64,000 nt of DNA, taken from assembly GCA_963750295.1 (NCBI GenBank), contig CAVVPY010000001.1:2666001-2730000 (forward strand), written 5' to 3'. The notes beneath the pieces are model-generated. The model was not told the DNA's origin. It searched no databases and was given only the letters and a program-made list of their open reading frames with translations. Source of the DNA: CAVVPY01 sp963750295 (lineage in GTDB: Bacteria > Actinomycetota > Actinomycetes > Mycobacteriales > Jatrophihabitantaceae). Shown here in pieces: positions 7,601 to 14,971 of the stretch (its first letter is position 1; every line of letters starts with the position of its first letter). A program made the translations under genes and the position numbers.

Positions 7601-10118
7601 CGAGCTCGAACCCGACGGCGGGCTCGCGCGGATGCTCGCCGGGCAGGTCGCGGCGAGGGCGCCCGAGCAGCAGTCGGTCGTCGACCTGTACCTGTCCTGG
7701 CCGGAGGCTCCCGAGGACGCCGACACGTGCTCGGCTCGGCTGGCCGAGCGGCTGACGCCGATCGCGTTCGCCCACGACGTGCGCCGTGTCGCCGTGGCGG
7801 TGTGCCCGGGCGCCGGTCGCCCGGTCTCGTACTTCACCTTCCGCTCGCACGATGCCGCTCTCGCCGAGGACGACCTGGTTCGCGCGCTGCATCCGATGGT
7901 GGGGCGTCGCCTCGACCTGTGGCGGCTGCGCGAGTTCGACATCGAGCGCGTCGAGGCACCCGAGGACGTCCTGATCTATCACTGCACGGCGAAGGACAAC
8001 AGCGCCGACCAGCGCCTGGTCGCACTCGCCCAGGTGCGCGAACTCGCCGTCGTCCGCGACGACGACGATCGGGTCAGTTCGCTGCCACAGGTCGAGCGGG
8101 CCATCGCGAACTGTGTCGAAGGCATTCGACGGGCGCGGGTGCTGCTGCAGACGCGGACCGTACCGCTGGACATGAACCACGTCTGGATCCACATCTGGCC
8201 GCCCATCGACGCCGAGCTCGATCAGCTCACCGCGCTGCAGCGAGGTATTGCGCCGCTGACCACGGGCGCCGGGATCGAGGAGGTGCTGGCCCAGGGGCGG
8301 GTGGCCGCACCGGACGGCACGATCGTCCCGGTTGCCGGGCGGTTCTTCTACCAGCCGGGGTCAGGCGTGCAGTTCTCCTTGGGGCCACCGCCGACGGCCC
8401 TGCTCCGACCGCTGGACGACTACGCCCAGAAGGTGCTGCGCGCGCGGCGCCGCGGGACGGTGTACCCCTACGAGCTCCAGGCGATGGTAGCCGGTCCCGG
8501 CGGCACCGCGACCGAGCACGATCTCGACGACGCCGGGCGGCTCGTCCCGGTCGACCGGCCGGCCGGGCTGAACAAGGCCGGCATCGTCGTCGGCGTCATC
8601 ACCACCCCGACGGCACTGCATCCGGAGGGCATCACCCGCGTCATCCTCAGCGGGGACCCGACCCGGGCGCTCGGCGCGGTCGCAGAGGCCGAATGCTCCC
8701 GGATCATCGCGGGGATAGACCTCGCCGAGCAGTTGGGCGTACCGGTCGAGTGGTACGCATTGTCGGCCGGCGCACGGATCGCCATGCATTCGGGCACCGA
8801 GAACATGGACTGGGTGGCGCGCGGACTCAAGCGCATCATCGAGTTCACGCAGAACGGCGGCGAGATCAACATCATCGTCGCGGGCATCAACGTCGGTGCG
8901 CAGCCGTACTGGAACGCCGAGGCGACGATGCTCATGCACACCAAGGGTGTGCTCGTCATGACTCCCGACAGCGCGATGGTGCTGACCGGCAAGCAGTCGC
9001 TCGACTTCTCCGGCGGCGTGTCGGCCGAGGACAATTTCGGCATCGGCGGCTACGACCGCGTGATGGGCCCGAACGGCCAGGCGCAGTACTGGGCTCCGGA
9101 CCTCAAGTCCGCGCGCGACATCCTGATGGAGCACTACGAACACGCCTACGTCGTGCCCGGCGAGGCGCGGCCCCGACGTGCGCCCACGACCGACCCGGTC
9201 GACCGCGACGTCACCACGGCCGCTCACGACATCGTCGACAGCGACTTCCGCCTGATCGGTGAGATCTTCTCGGTCACGACCAATCCGGATCGCAAGAAGG
9301 CCTTCGACATCCGGACCGTGATGGCCGCCCTCGCCGACCAGGATCACGAGACGTTGGAGCGATGGGCCGACATGGCCGACGCGGACACCGCGGTTGTTTT
9401 CGACGCGCACCTCGGCGGCTGGCCGGTGTGCATGCTGGGCATCGAGTCGCGCAACGTCCCGCGCCGCGGTTTCCCGCCCACCGACGGCCCGGACGTGTAC
9501 ACCGCCGGCACCCTGTTCCCTCGCTCGTCGAAGAAGGCGGCGCGGGCGATCAACGCCGCCTCGGGGAACCGTCCGTTGGTCGTGCTCGCGAACCTGTCCG
9601 GGTTCGACGGCTCGCCGGACTCGATGCGCAACCTGCAACTCGAGTACGGCGCCGAGATCGGGCGGGCCATCGTCAACTTCGACGGACCGATCGTGTTCTG
9701 CGTGATCTCGCGCTACCACGGCGGCGCGTTCGTGGTGTTCTCCAAGGCGCTCAACCCGGCGATGACCGTGCTCGCAGTCGAGGGCTCGTTCGCCTCCGTG
9801 ATCGGCGGCGCTCCCGCCGCCGCTGTGGTCTTCGCCGGAGATGTGGACGCGCGGACGTCCGCCGATCCGCGGGTGAGCGTGCTCGACACCCGGCTACGTA
9901 CCGCGCCCGAGACCGAGCGGGCACCGATCGCCGCGGAGCTGGCTGCGGTTCGTTCTACGGTGCGGGCCGAGAAGCTCGGCGAGGTGGCGGCCGAGTTCGA
10001 CGCCGTCCACAACATCCACCGCGCCGTCGAGGTCGGCTCGGTCGACGCGGTCATCACGGCGCCGGAGCTGCGGCCCCGGATCATCGCGGCGCTCGAAACC
10101 GCGCTCGGCCCGGTGTGA
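4620..10118 (+). CDS. Very large single-chain biotin-dependent acyl-CoA carboxylase
   Basis: This 1832-residue protein carries all catalytic parts of a biotin-dependent carboxylase on one chain. Residues 1-470 are biotin carboxylase with an ATP-grasp loop GGGGRGIRV near 168 and EVNTRLQVEHP near 300. The biotinyl domain follows, with ESMKM and the modified lysine at K622. Residues about 700-1230 form a long linker region of the sort seen in eukaryotic acetyl-CoA carboxylase. The carboxyltransferase halves follow, with RRGTVYPYELQAM near 1277, ALSAGARIAMHSG near 1375 and SGGVSAEDNFGIGGYD near 1470. It should carboxylate acetyl-CoA or a longer acyl-CoA; the substrate cannot be read from sequence. 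The ATG at 4620 is preferred because homologues begin MFxRIAVVNRGEAA and GAGGG lies upstream; 4587 (ATG) and 4551 (TTG) are alternatives. Its convergent neighbour is a desaturase, which fits lipid metabolism. Confidence 0.93.
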   Translation: MFARIAVVNRGEAAMRLIHAVRDLNAQNRIGEPTRVIALYTEAERDAMFVRESDEAYCLGPASARPYLDHDVLETALLATRVDAAWVGWGFVAEDPAFADLCARIGVGFIGPSADAMRKLGDKIGSKLLAEDVGVPVAPWSRGPVDSLEAAIASATQIGYPLMLKATAGGGGRGIRVITNEAELRDAYQRTRDEAGRAFGSDVVFLERLVTGARHVEVQVIADAHGTAWALGVRDCSVQRRNQKVIEESASPLLTSDQVDELKTSAERLAQAVGYCGAGTVEFLYHPLEKSFAFLEVNTRLQVEHPITESTTDVDLVRAQFHVAAGGRLDGGRPAERGHAVEARLNAEDADRDFAPSPGRIELLELPSGPGIRVDTGVSEGDTIPGDFDSMIAKIIAHGRTRDEALARLRRAVAETAVVIEGGATNKSFLLDLLDQPEVIDATADTGWIDRVRAEGRLVSDRHSGIALVAAGIEAYEDDEQVEVARLLQTARGGRPQVQHRVARPIDLKLRGRAYRVAVSQIGMHRFRVTVAQNGDLHIVDADIDRLGRRMRLTVAGRRFRVLTATHGPVHFVEVDGVAHRISRDEGGVLRSPAPALVVATPAAVGTEVAAGAPVVVLESMKMETRINAPFAATVRELHVAAGSQVETGAPLIRLEPITDAVAEAPAEGAPVDLELPAASEDLEDPVARGLADLSAVMLGFDVDPSDNGLTLSRYLQVRDDAATRGADVIPSEIELLKLFSDFAELSRNRLADEEMRTELRVHSPKEYFHSYLQTFDVDRSGLPDLFRTKLQSVLAHYGVNTLDHTPQLDEAVFRIFLTQQRSAPDLAIVAAILQRWHTEPAPDTEADRSAREVLDRLVLATQLRFPAVGDLARSVRYRWFDEPAVAAERSAVLAGVRDEVEALAAHPDAPDRAERMDALAAIPERIVSFLADRLEDGIPSSEPLLEVMIRRHYREYDLHALHSEQVDGRPFAAADYVLDDRPSHLVSTVATYAELEPDGGLARMLAGQVAARAPEQQSVVDLYLSWPEAPEDADTCSARLAERLTPIAFAHDVRRVAVAVCPGAGRPVSYFTFRSHDAALAEDDLVRALHPMVGRRLDLWRLREFDIERVEAPEDVLIYHCTAKDNSADQRLVALAQVRELAVVRDDDDRVSSLPQVERAIANCVEGIRRARVLLQTRTVPLDMNHVWIHIWPPIDAELDQLTALQRGIAPLTTGAGIEEVLAQGRVAAPDGTIVPVAGRFFYQPGSGVQFSLGPPPTALLRPLDDYAQKVLRARRRGTVYPYELQAMVAGPGGTATEHDLDDAGRLVPVDRPAGLNKAGIVVGVITTPTALHPEGITRVILSGDPTRALGAVAEAECSRIIAGIDLAEQLGVPVEWYALSAGARIAMHSGTENMDWVARGLKRIIEFTQNGGEINIIVAGINVGAQPYWNAEATMLMHTKGVLVMTPDSAMVLTGKQSLDFSGGVSAEDNFGIGGYDRVMGPNGQAQYWAPDLKSARDILMEHYEHAYVVPGEARPRRAPTTDPVDRDVTTAAHDIVDSDFRLIGEIFSVTTNPDRKKAFDIRTVMAALADQDHETLERWADMADADTAVVFDAHLGGWPVCMLGIESRNVPRRGFPPTDGPDVYTAGTLFPRSSKKAARAINAASGNRPLVVLANLSGFDGSPDSMRNLQLEYGAEIGRAIVNFDGPIVFCVISRYHGGAFVVFSKALNPAMTVLAVEGSFASVIGGAPAAAVVFAGDVDARTSADPRVSVLDTRLRTAPETERAPIAAELAAVRSTVRAEKLGEVAAEFDAVHNIHRAVEVGSVDAVITAPELRPRIIAALETALGPV

Positions 10119-10139
10119 CCCGAGCCGACAGCCCAGCCG

Positions 10140-11180
10140 TCAGACGGTGACGGGCTGCCTGGCCTCGCGGCGAAGCGGGCGGCCCACGTCGTGCAGGTGT
10201 CGCAGGGCGGCCGCGTACGAGCCGATCAGGCTCGTCTCGGTGTACGGCACCCGCATCTGGTCGCAGAACGCGCGCACCATCGGCTGCGCCTTGCGCAGAT
10301 TCGCGCGCGGCATGTTCGGGAACAGGTGGTGCTCGACCTGGTAGTTCAGCCCACCGAGCAAAAAGTCGGTGAACAGCCCACCGCGGATGTTGCGCGTGGT
10401 GATCACCTGGCGGCGCAGGAAGTCGAGCGTCTGGCCCATCGGGATCGTCGGCATGCCCTTGTGGTTCGGCGCGAACGAGCAGCCCATGTACACGCCCCAG
10501 ACGGCCTGCTGGATCGCCACGAAGGCAAGCGCCTTGACCGGTGAGAGGACGAGCAGGACGGCGCTGAGGAAGGCGATGACGTGGACGCTGAGCAGGACCA
10601 GTTCAGTGCGCCGGTACCGCCGCACCGGGTGCGCCCGCAGCCAGCCGATGCTCTGCACGTGCAGGTTGATGCCTTCCAGCGTCAGCAGCGGGAAGAACAG
10701 GTAGGCCTGGTACGCGCCGAGGAACCGCTCGACTCGACCGGTGCGGGAGTTGGCCTGGTCGTCGGTGAAGGTGATGACGCTGTCCCCGATATCGGGGTCC
10801 TTGCCCTCGTGGTTGGGGTTCGCGTGATGCTGGCTGTGCTCGTCGACCCACCAGCCGTAACAGAGTCCGACGAGCAGATCGCCGGTGATCATCCCGAGCG
10901 TGTCGTTCATCCGCTTGGTGCGGGCGACCTGCTGGTGGCCGCCGTCGTGGCCGAGGAAGGCGACCTGGGTGAACGCCAGCCCCATGACGACCGCGACGAT
11001 GGTTTGGTACCAGGAATCGCCGACGAGGACGAACGCCCACCAGGTGGCGGCGAATGCGCCCAAGGTCGCGATGATCCGCACGGCATAGTTCACCCGGCGA
11101 CGCTCCAGCAGTCCGGCCGCGCGGATCTGACGCGAGAGCACAGAAAAGTCGCTGCCTCTCGGCGGTGCGACAGAGGTCAT
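10140..11180 (-). CDS. Membrane fatty acid desaturase
   Basis: A di-iron acyl-lipid or acyl-CoA desaturase of 346 residues. The three histidine boxes that bind the iron pair are present: HDGGH, HSQHH and QVEHH. The order and spacing are as in front-end/delta-type membrane desaturases. Hydrophobic stretches between the boxes (for example around VIAFLSAVLLVLSP) are the expected membrane helices. The ATG at 11180 follows GGAG at good spacing; an upstream in-frame start at 11270 would add 30 unsupported residues. The gene is convergent with the acyl-CoA carboxylase, 21 bases between stops. The position of the introduced double bond is not predictable. Confidence 0.9.
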   Translation of the reverse strand: MTSVAPPRGSDFSVLSRQIRAAGLLERRRVNYAVRIIATLGAFAATWWAFVLVGDSWYQTIVAVVMGLAFTQVAFLGHDGGHQQVARTKRMNDTLGMITGDLLVGLCYGWWVDEHSQHHANPNHEGKDPDIGDSVITFTDDQANSRTGRVERFLGAYQAYLFFPLLTLEGINLHVQSIGWLRAHPVRRYRRTELVLLSVHVIAFLSAVLLVLSPVKALAFVAIQQAVWGVYMGCSFAPNHKGMPTIPMGQTLDFLRRQVITTRNIRGGLFTDFLLGGLNYQVEHHLFPNMPRANLRKAQPMVRAFCDQMRVPYTETSLIGSYAAALRHLHDVGRPLRREARQPVTV

Positions 11181-11619
11181 GGAAACTCCAGACTGCGTCA
11201 CGACTACTGCAGGCGTGGTCGGGCGCGACAAGCGAGAATGGTCGAGCAACGTCCGGTGTCTGGGAGACAAGCCACGGTGCCCTAGGACGGCGGAGCGGCG
11301 GTTGTCCTTGCCGATACACCGACTTGCGTCCTAAGCCGAGGCACCTTGAACTCGATTGATCACCGGGACCGGCACGGCCAGAACGGGTCGTGCGGGGTCA
11401 GCCTCGATAAGCCCAGTGTGCCCGCCGATGCTGTGAAAGTCACTCGTCTGTAGCGGCCGTCCGGGAATGGCTCGGTGAAGATCGCTGTTATGCTGGGGAC
11501 AAGCGGCAGAATCGCCGCATCTCTCGCGGACGAGAAGTTCCGCGTGGCTGCACGTTCATCGGTTTCTCCTCACGGACAGGCTGTTGCTGTAGCGGCCTGC
11601 CGAACATTGGAATACCTAC
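11181..11619. other. Divergent intergenic region with a long helicase leader
   Basis: This 439-base stretch separates the desaturase from the DEAD-box helicase. I see no gene I would defend. A TATGCT at about 11490-11495 fits the actinobacterial -10 pattern and would give a helicase transcript with a leader of roughly 120 bases. Long leaders are common for cold-inducible helicase mRNAs, but no known riboswitch fold was recognised. Confidence 0.4.
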
Positions 11620-13053
11620 GTGCCCTCGCACTCCACGACGTCCATGACGTCGCGTCAGAACCGACGCCCCCGTTACAACCAGAACCGTTCGCAGAAGCGC
11701 CCCCATGCCGCGTCCCCGGGCCGGGCGACCAGCCCACGCACCAGCGAACTCGACGCCGCGCTCAACGCAGCGCTGCAGCGCCCCACACCCGAGATCGCCG
11801 ACTTCACCGGTTTCGGCCTGCCGGACGTGCTCGTCACCCAGCTCACCGCCGCCGGCATCACCCGGCCGAGCCCGATCCAGGCCAGCGCACTGGCCGACGC
11901 CCTCGCCGGCCGTGACATCCTCGGCCGGGCAGAGACCGGCTCGGGCAAGACCTTGGCCTTCGGCCTGCCGCTGCTCGCCCGGCTGCACGCGGGCACCGGC
12001 GGCCGGACCCCGCGTGGACTGGTGCTCGTCCCCACCCGTGAGCTGGCCCGCCAGGTCACCGAGGCGCTGCTGCCTCTCGCCCGTCCGCTGCGGCTGAAGA
12101 TCGCAACGGTCGTCGGCGGGTTGTCGATCGCGAACCAGATGCACGAGATCCGCCAGGGCGTCGACATCGTCGTCGCCACTCCCGGACGCCTGATCGACCT
12201 GATGGAACGCAACGCCGTGAGCCTCGACGACGTCGGCATGGCCGTCCTCGACGAGGCCGACCACATGGCTGACCTCGGCTTCCTCCCGGCCGTCACCCGC
12301 ATCCTCGACGCGACCCCGCCGCACCGGCAGTCGCTGCTGTTCTCGGCCACCCTGGACCGCGGCGTCGAGCGGCTCGCGACGCGCTACCTGTCCGACCCGG
12401 CCGTCCACGCCGTCAGCAACGCCTCCGGCCCGGTCGAAGCCATGACTCACCGCGTCTTCCGGCTCTCGCACAACGACAAGGTGACGATCGCCGCCGAGAT
12501 CGCGGTCCGCCCGGCCCGGACGCTGTTCTTCGTCCGGACCAAGCACGGTGCCGACCGGTTGGCGAAGCAGCTCACGACGCGCGGCGTCGATGCCGCGGCG
12601 ATCCACGGCAACCTGAACCAGAACCAGCGGCTGCGCGCGCTCGACTCGTTCGCCTCGGGACGTACCCGCGTCCTGGTCGCGACCGATGTCGCTGCCCGCG
12701 GGATCCACGTCGACGACGTCGACCTGGTCGTGCACTTCGACCCGCCGAACGACCACAAGGACTACCTGCACCGATCCGGCCGCACGGCACGCGCGGGCGC
12801 GACCGGCACGGTCATCTCCTTCGTCGAGCCCGACCAGGCGACGCAGACGGCCCGCCTGCACGCCGCGGCGTCGGTCTCGCCCGACGTTGCCGTAGTGACC
12901 AGCGGTCACCCGGCCGTGCGCGAGGTTGCCGCATCCGGCACCCCGATCACGGTCACGCACGTCGCCCGGCAGGCACCGCCGAGCCGCCCGCACGCGCCGC
13001 GCCGGTCCGGCCGCGGATCGCGTCGGCCCTCGTACGGGTCAGCTGCACGCTGA
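11620..13053 (+). CDS. DEAD-box ATP-dependent RNA helicase
   Basis: A 477-residue superfamily 2 RNA helicase of the RhlE/CshA/DeaD type, which unwinds structured RNA using ATP. A short basic N-terminal extension (residues 1-45, arginine- and proline-rich) precedes the Q motif. Then come AETGSGKT near 104, PTRELARQ near 143, LDEADHMADLGF near 211, SAT near 241, and in the second RecA domain HRSGRTARAG near 384. The C-terminal tail of about 45 residues is basic (SRPHAPRRSGRGSRR), as is usual for RNA contact. The GTG at 11620 is used here; an ATG 24 bases further in (11644) is a plausible alternative. It ends 21 bases from the convergent serine hydrolase. Confidence 0.92.
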   Translation: MPSHSTTSMTSRQNRRPRYNQNRSQKRPHAASPGRATSPRTSELDAALNAALQRPTPEIADFTGFGLPDVLVTQLTAAGITRPSPIQASALADALAGRDILGRAETGSGKTLAFGLPLLARLHAGTGGRTPRGLVLVPTRELARQVTEALLPLARPLRLKIATVVGGLSIANQMHEIRQGVDIVVATPGRLIDLMERNAVSLDDVGMAVLDEADHMADLGFLPAVTRILDATPPHRQSLLFSATLDRGVERLATRYLSDPAVHAVSNASGPVEAMTHRVFRLSHNDKVTIAAEIAVRPARTLFFVRTKHGADRLAKQLTTRGVDAAAIHGNLNQNQRLRALDSFASGRTRVLVATDVAARGIHVDDVDLVVHFDPPNDHKDYLHRSGRTARAGATGTVISFVEPDQATQTARLHAAASVSPDVAVVTSGHPAVREVAASGTPITVTHVARQAPPSRPHAPRRSGRGSRRPSYGSAAR

Positions 13054-13074
13054 CAGTCCGTCGCTGACGATCGG

Positions 13075-14286
13075 TCAGGTCGGTGGCGAACCTGTCATGT
13101 CCGTCGCGCGTAGCGCCTCGTACACGGCCTGCTCGAACTCGAGATAGCCACCGACCGACGTCGGGTCCATGAACGGGAACAGCTGCGTCGCCCAGACGCC
13201 GCCGACACCGTTGCGCCGGTCGATCCAGAAGTAGACGTTGGCGAGGCCGCCCCACCCCAGCGCGCCCGCCGGCCGCCCGGTGGGCGCGTCCTCGTCGTTG
13301 ACCATGAACGTCAGCGCCCACGACTTCGCCAGGCCCGGGAAGAACTCGATGTCGTGACTCACCTTCGGCGACACGGTCGCCATCTTGGTGATCGTCAGCT
13401 CGCCGAGGCCGTTCTGCGCCGCCATCCGCACGGTGTCGGGGCGTAGCACGGCCGTCCCGTCCGGCGCGGCCCCGTCGTTGAGCCACATCCGGACGAACCG
13501 CGTGTAGTCCTCGACGCTCGAGTACAGCCCCTGCCCGCCCATGTGCACCTCGGGCTCGTGCGCCGGCGCGAGGTCCATCGCCCGGAGCGCGCCCGACGCG
13601 TCGCGCTGGTGGGTTGCGGCCAGGCGCGAGCGAAGCTGCGGCGTCAGCGTGAACCCGGTGGACCTCATCTCGAGCGGGCCGAAGACGCGTGCCGCCAACA
13701 CCTCGCCCAGTCGCGTGCCGGTGATCGCCTCGATGACCTGGCCCACCCAGTCGATGCTGGACCCGTACTCCCACCGCTCGCCCGGGTCGAACAGCAGCGG
13801 CGTGCGCAACGCCGCGGGCGACGCTGAGGACATGTTCGGGTAGCCGCACTCGCGGACGAGTCGCCGGTAGTGCTCGTTGAGGAAGTCGTAGCCGAACCCG
13901 GCCGTGTGCAGCAACAGCATCCGGGTCGTGACGTCGCGGCTCGGCAGCCGCAACGTCGGTGCGCCGTCCTGGTCGAAGCCGGTGAGCACCTGCAGTTCCC
14001 CGAGGTCGGGCATGTAGTCCTTGGCCGGCGCATCGAGGTCCAGCAAGCCGTCCTCGACCAGTTGCAGCGCGGCCGTGCCGGTGACGGGCTTGGTGGCCGA
14101 ATAGAGCGCGCACACGGTGTCGGTGGTCATCGCGACATCCGAACCGATCGTCCGGACGCCGGCCGCACCCTGGTAGACCGTGCGCTCGCGGTCGGTCGCG
14201 CTGGCCGCCACGCCCGCGACTTTCGGCGAGCCAGACACCGCACGATGCAGGATCCCGTCCGCCGCTCGCGCCAAGGTCTCGGCCAC
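13075..14286 (-). CDS. Beta-lactamase-family serine hydrolase (esterase/peptidase type)
   Basis: A 403-residue member of the class C beta-lactamase / penicillin-binding-protein fold (Pfam beta-lactamase). The nucleophile motif S-x-x-K appears as YSATKPVTG near residue 71, and the second motif Y-x-N/S as YGSSIDWVG near 172. No signal peptide is visible, so it is likely cytoplasmic and more like EstB-type carboxylesterases than a resistance enzyme. The GTG start at 14286 has a strong purine-rich site (GAGGGGGG). It is divergent from the isochorismatase-like gene by 81 bases. Confidence 0.85.
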   Translation of the reverse strand: MAETLARAADGILHRAVSGSPKVAGVAASATDRERTVYQGAAGVRTIGSDVAMTTDTVCALYSATKPVTGTAALQLVEDGLLDLDAPAKDYMPDLGELQVLTGFDQDGAPTLRLPSRDVTTRMLLLHTAGFGYDFLNEHYRRLVRECGYPNMSSASPAALRTPLLFDPGERWEYGSSIDWVGQVIEAITGTRLGEVLAARVFGPLEMRSTGFTLTPQLRSRLAATHQRDASGALRAMDLAPAHEPEVHMGGQGLYSSVEDYTRFVRMWLNDGAAPDGTAVLRPDTVRMAAQNGLGELTITKMATVSPKVSHDIEFFPGLAKSWALTFMVNDEDAPTGRPAGALGWGGLANVYFWIDRRNGVGGVWATQLFPFMDPTSVGGYLEFEQAVYEALRATDMTGSPPT

Positions 14287-14367
14287 GGCGGCCCCCTCGA
14301 TATGTGGACGTAGTGTCGGTAGTCGGTCCTAACGTACTGAGCACCAGACCGACCACCGAGGAGAGTC

Positions 14368-14919
14368 ATGACCACGCTGACCGACCGCCCGAACACCGCG
14401 TTACTCGTCATCGACGTGCAGAACGACGTCCTAGCCGGCGCGCACAACCGAGACGGCGTCATCGCCAACATCGCCGTGCTGGTGGACAAGGCCCGGGCCG
14501 AGCAGGTCCCCGTCGTGTGGGTGCAGCACTCCGACGACGAGCTGGCCGAGGGCAGCGACGGCTGGCGCTACGTCGACGAGCTGACGCAGGACGAGTCCGA
14601 GCCGGTCGTGCGCAAGCGCTACGGCGATTCGTTCGAAGAGACCGAGCTCGAGAGCGTGCTGGCCGAGCGGAAGGTGGGCCGGCTGATCGTCACCGGGGCA
14701 CAGACCGACGCCTGCATCCGGTCCACCCTGCACGGGGCGATCGTCCGCGGCTACGACGCCACCCTCGTCGCCGACGCCCACACCACCGAGGACCACAGCC
14801 AGTGGGGCGCCCCGACCCCCGACCAGGTCATCAACCACACCAACCTGTACTGGAAGTACCACTCCGCTCCTGGTCGGCAGGCCGGGACGGTGGACACCGA
14901 GTCGGTCAGCTTCGGCTGA
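14368..14919 (+). CDS. Isochorismatase-family cysteine hydrolase
   Basis: A 183-residue cytoplasmic hydrolase of the isochorismatase superfamily. The catalytic triad is visible: D16 in VIDVQND, a lysine near 88 in VVRKRYGDSF, and the nucleophile cysteine near 117 in TGAQTDACIRST. Family members hydrolyse amides, imides or vinyl ethers, and this sequence does not single one out. The start follows GAGGAGAG at good spacing. A 6-bp hairpin lies directly after the stop and dinB begins 45 bases further on. Confidence 0.85.
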   Translation: MTTLTDRPNTALLVIDVQNDVLAGAHNRDGVIANIAVLVDKARAEQVPVVWVQHSDDELAEGSDGWRYVDELTQDESEPVVRKRYGDSFEETELESVLAERKVGRLIVTGAQTDACIRSTLHGAIVRGYDATLVADAHTTEDHSQWGAPTPDQVINHTNLYWKYHSAPGRQAGTVDTESVSFG

Positions 14920-14920
14920 G

Positions 14921-14936
14921 CGGCCCCTTCGGGCCG
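14921..14936 (+). terminator. Short GC-rich hairpin after the isochorismatase-family gene
   Basis: CGGCCC-CTTC-GGGCCG is a perfect 6-bp stem with a tetraloop beginning two bases after the TGA. There is no U tract, so it is a candidate for the U-poor actinobacterial terminators. Confidence 0.45.
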
Positions 14937-14957
14937 TCCACGGTGCGGGTAACTATG

Positions 14958-14971
14958 CGAACATATGTTCG
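14958..14971. promoter_or_regulatory. Perfect LexA (SOS) box overlapping the dinB start
   Basis: CGAACATATGTTCG is a perfect 14-bp palindrome matching the Gram-positive/actinobacterial LexA operator CGAAC-N4-GTTCG. The proposed dinB ATG (14965) lies inside it. AACTAT at 14951-14956 could be a -10 element, placing the transcription start at or near the ATG. A leaderless mRNA with LexA blocking the start site is a coherent reading (inference). Confidence 0.8.

Noticed and set aside
11283..11333. 7-bp inverted repeat TAGGACG/CGTCCTA
   Set aside because: Too short and too widely spaced (37 bases) to separate from chance.
11475..11915. 146-codon frame overlapping the helicase start
   Set aside because: It begins with a weak GTG and runs in the wrong frame across the helicase N-terminus; its second half is the usual shadow pattern.
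11488..12993. 501-codon open frame on the minus strand
   Set aside because: It lies antisense to the DEAD-box helicase, whose frame shows every family motif. The translation is low-complexity Arg/Gly/Val-rich, as expected of a high-GC shadow.
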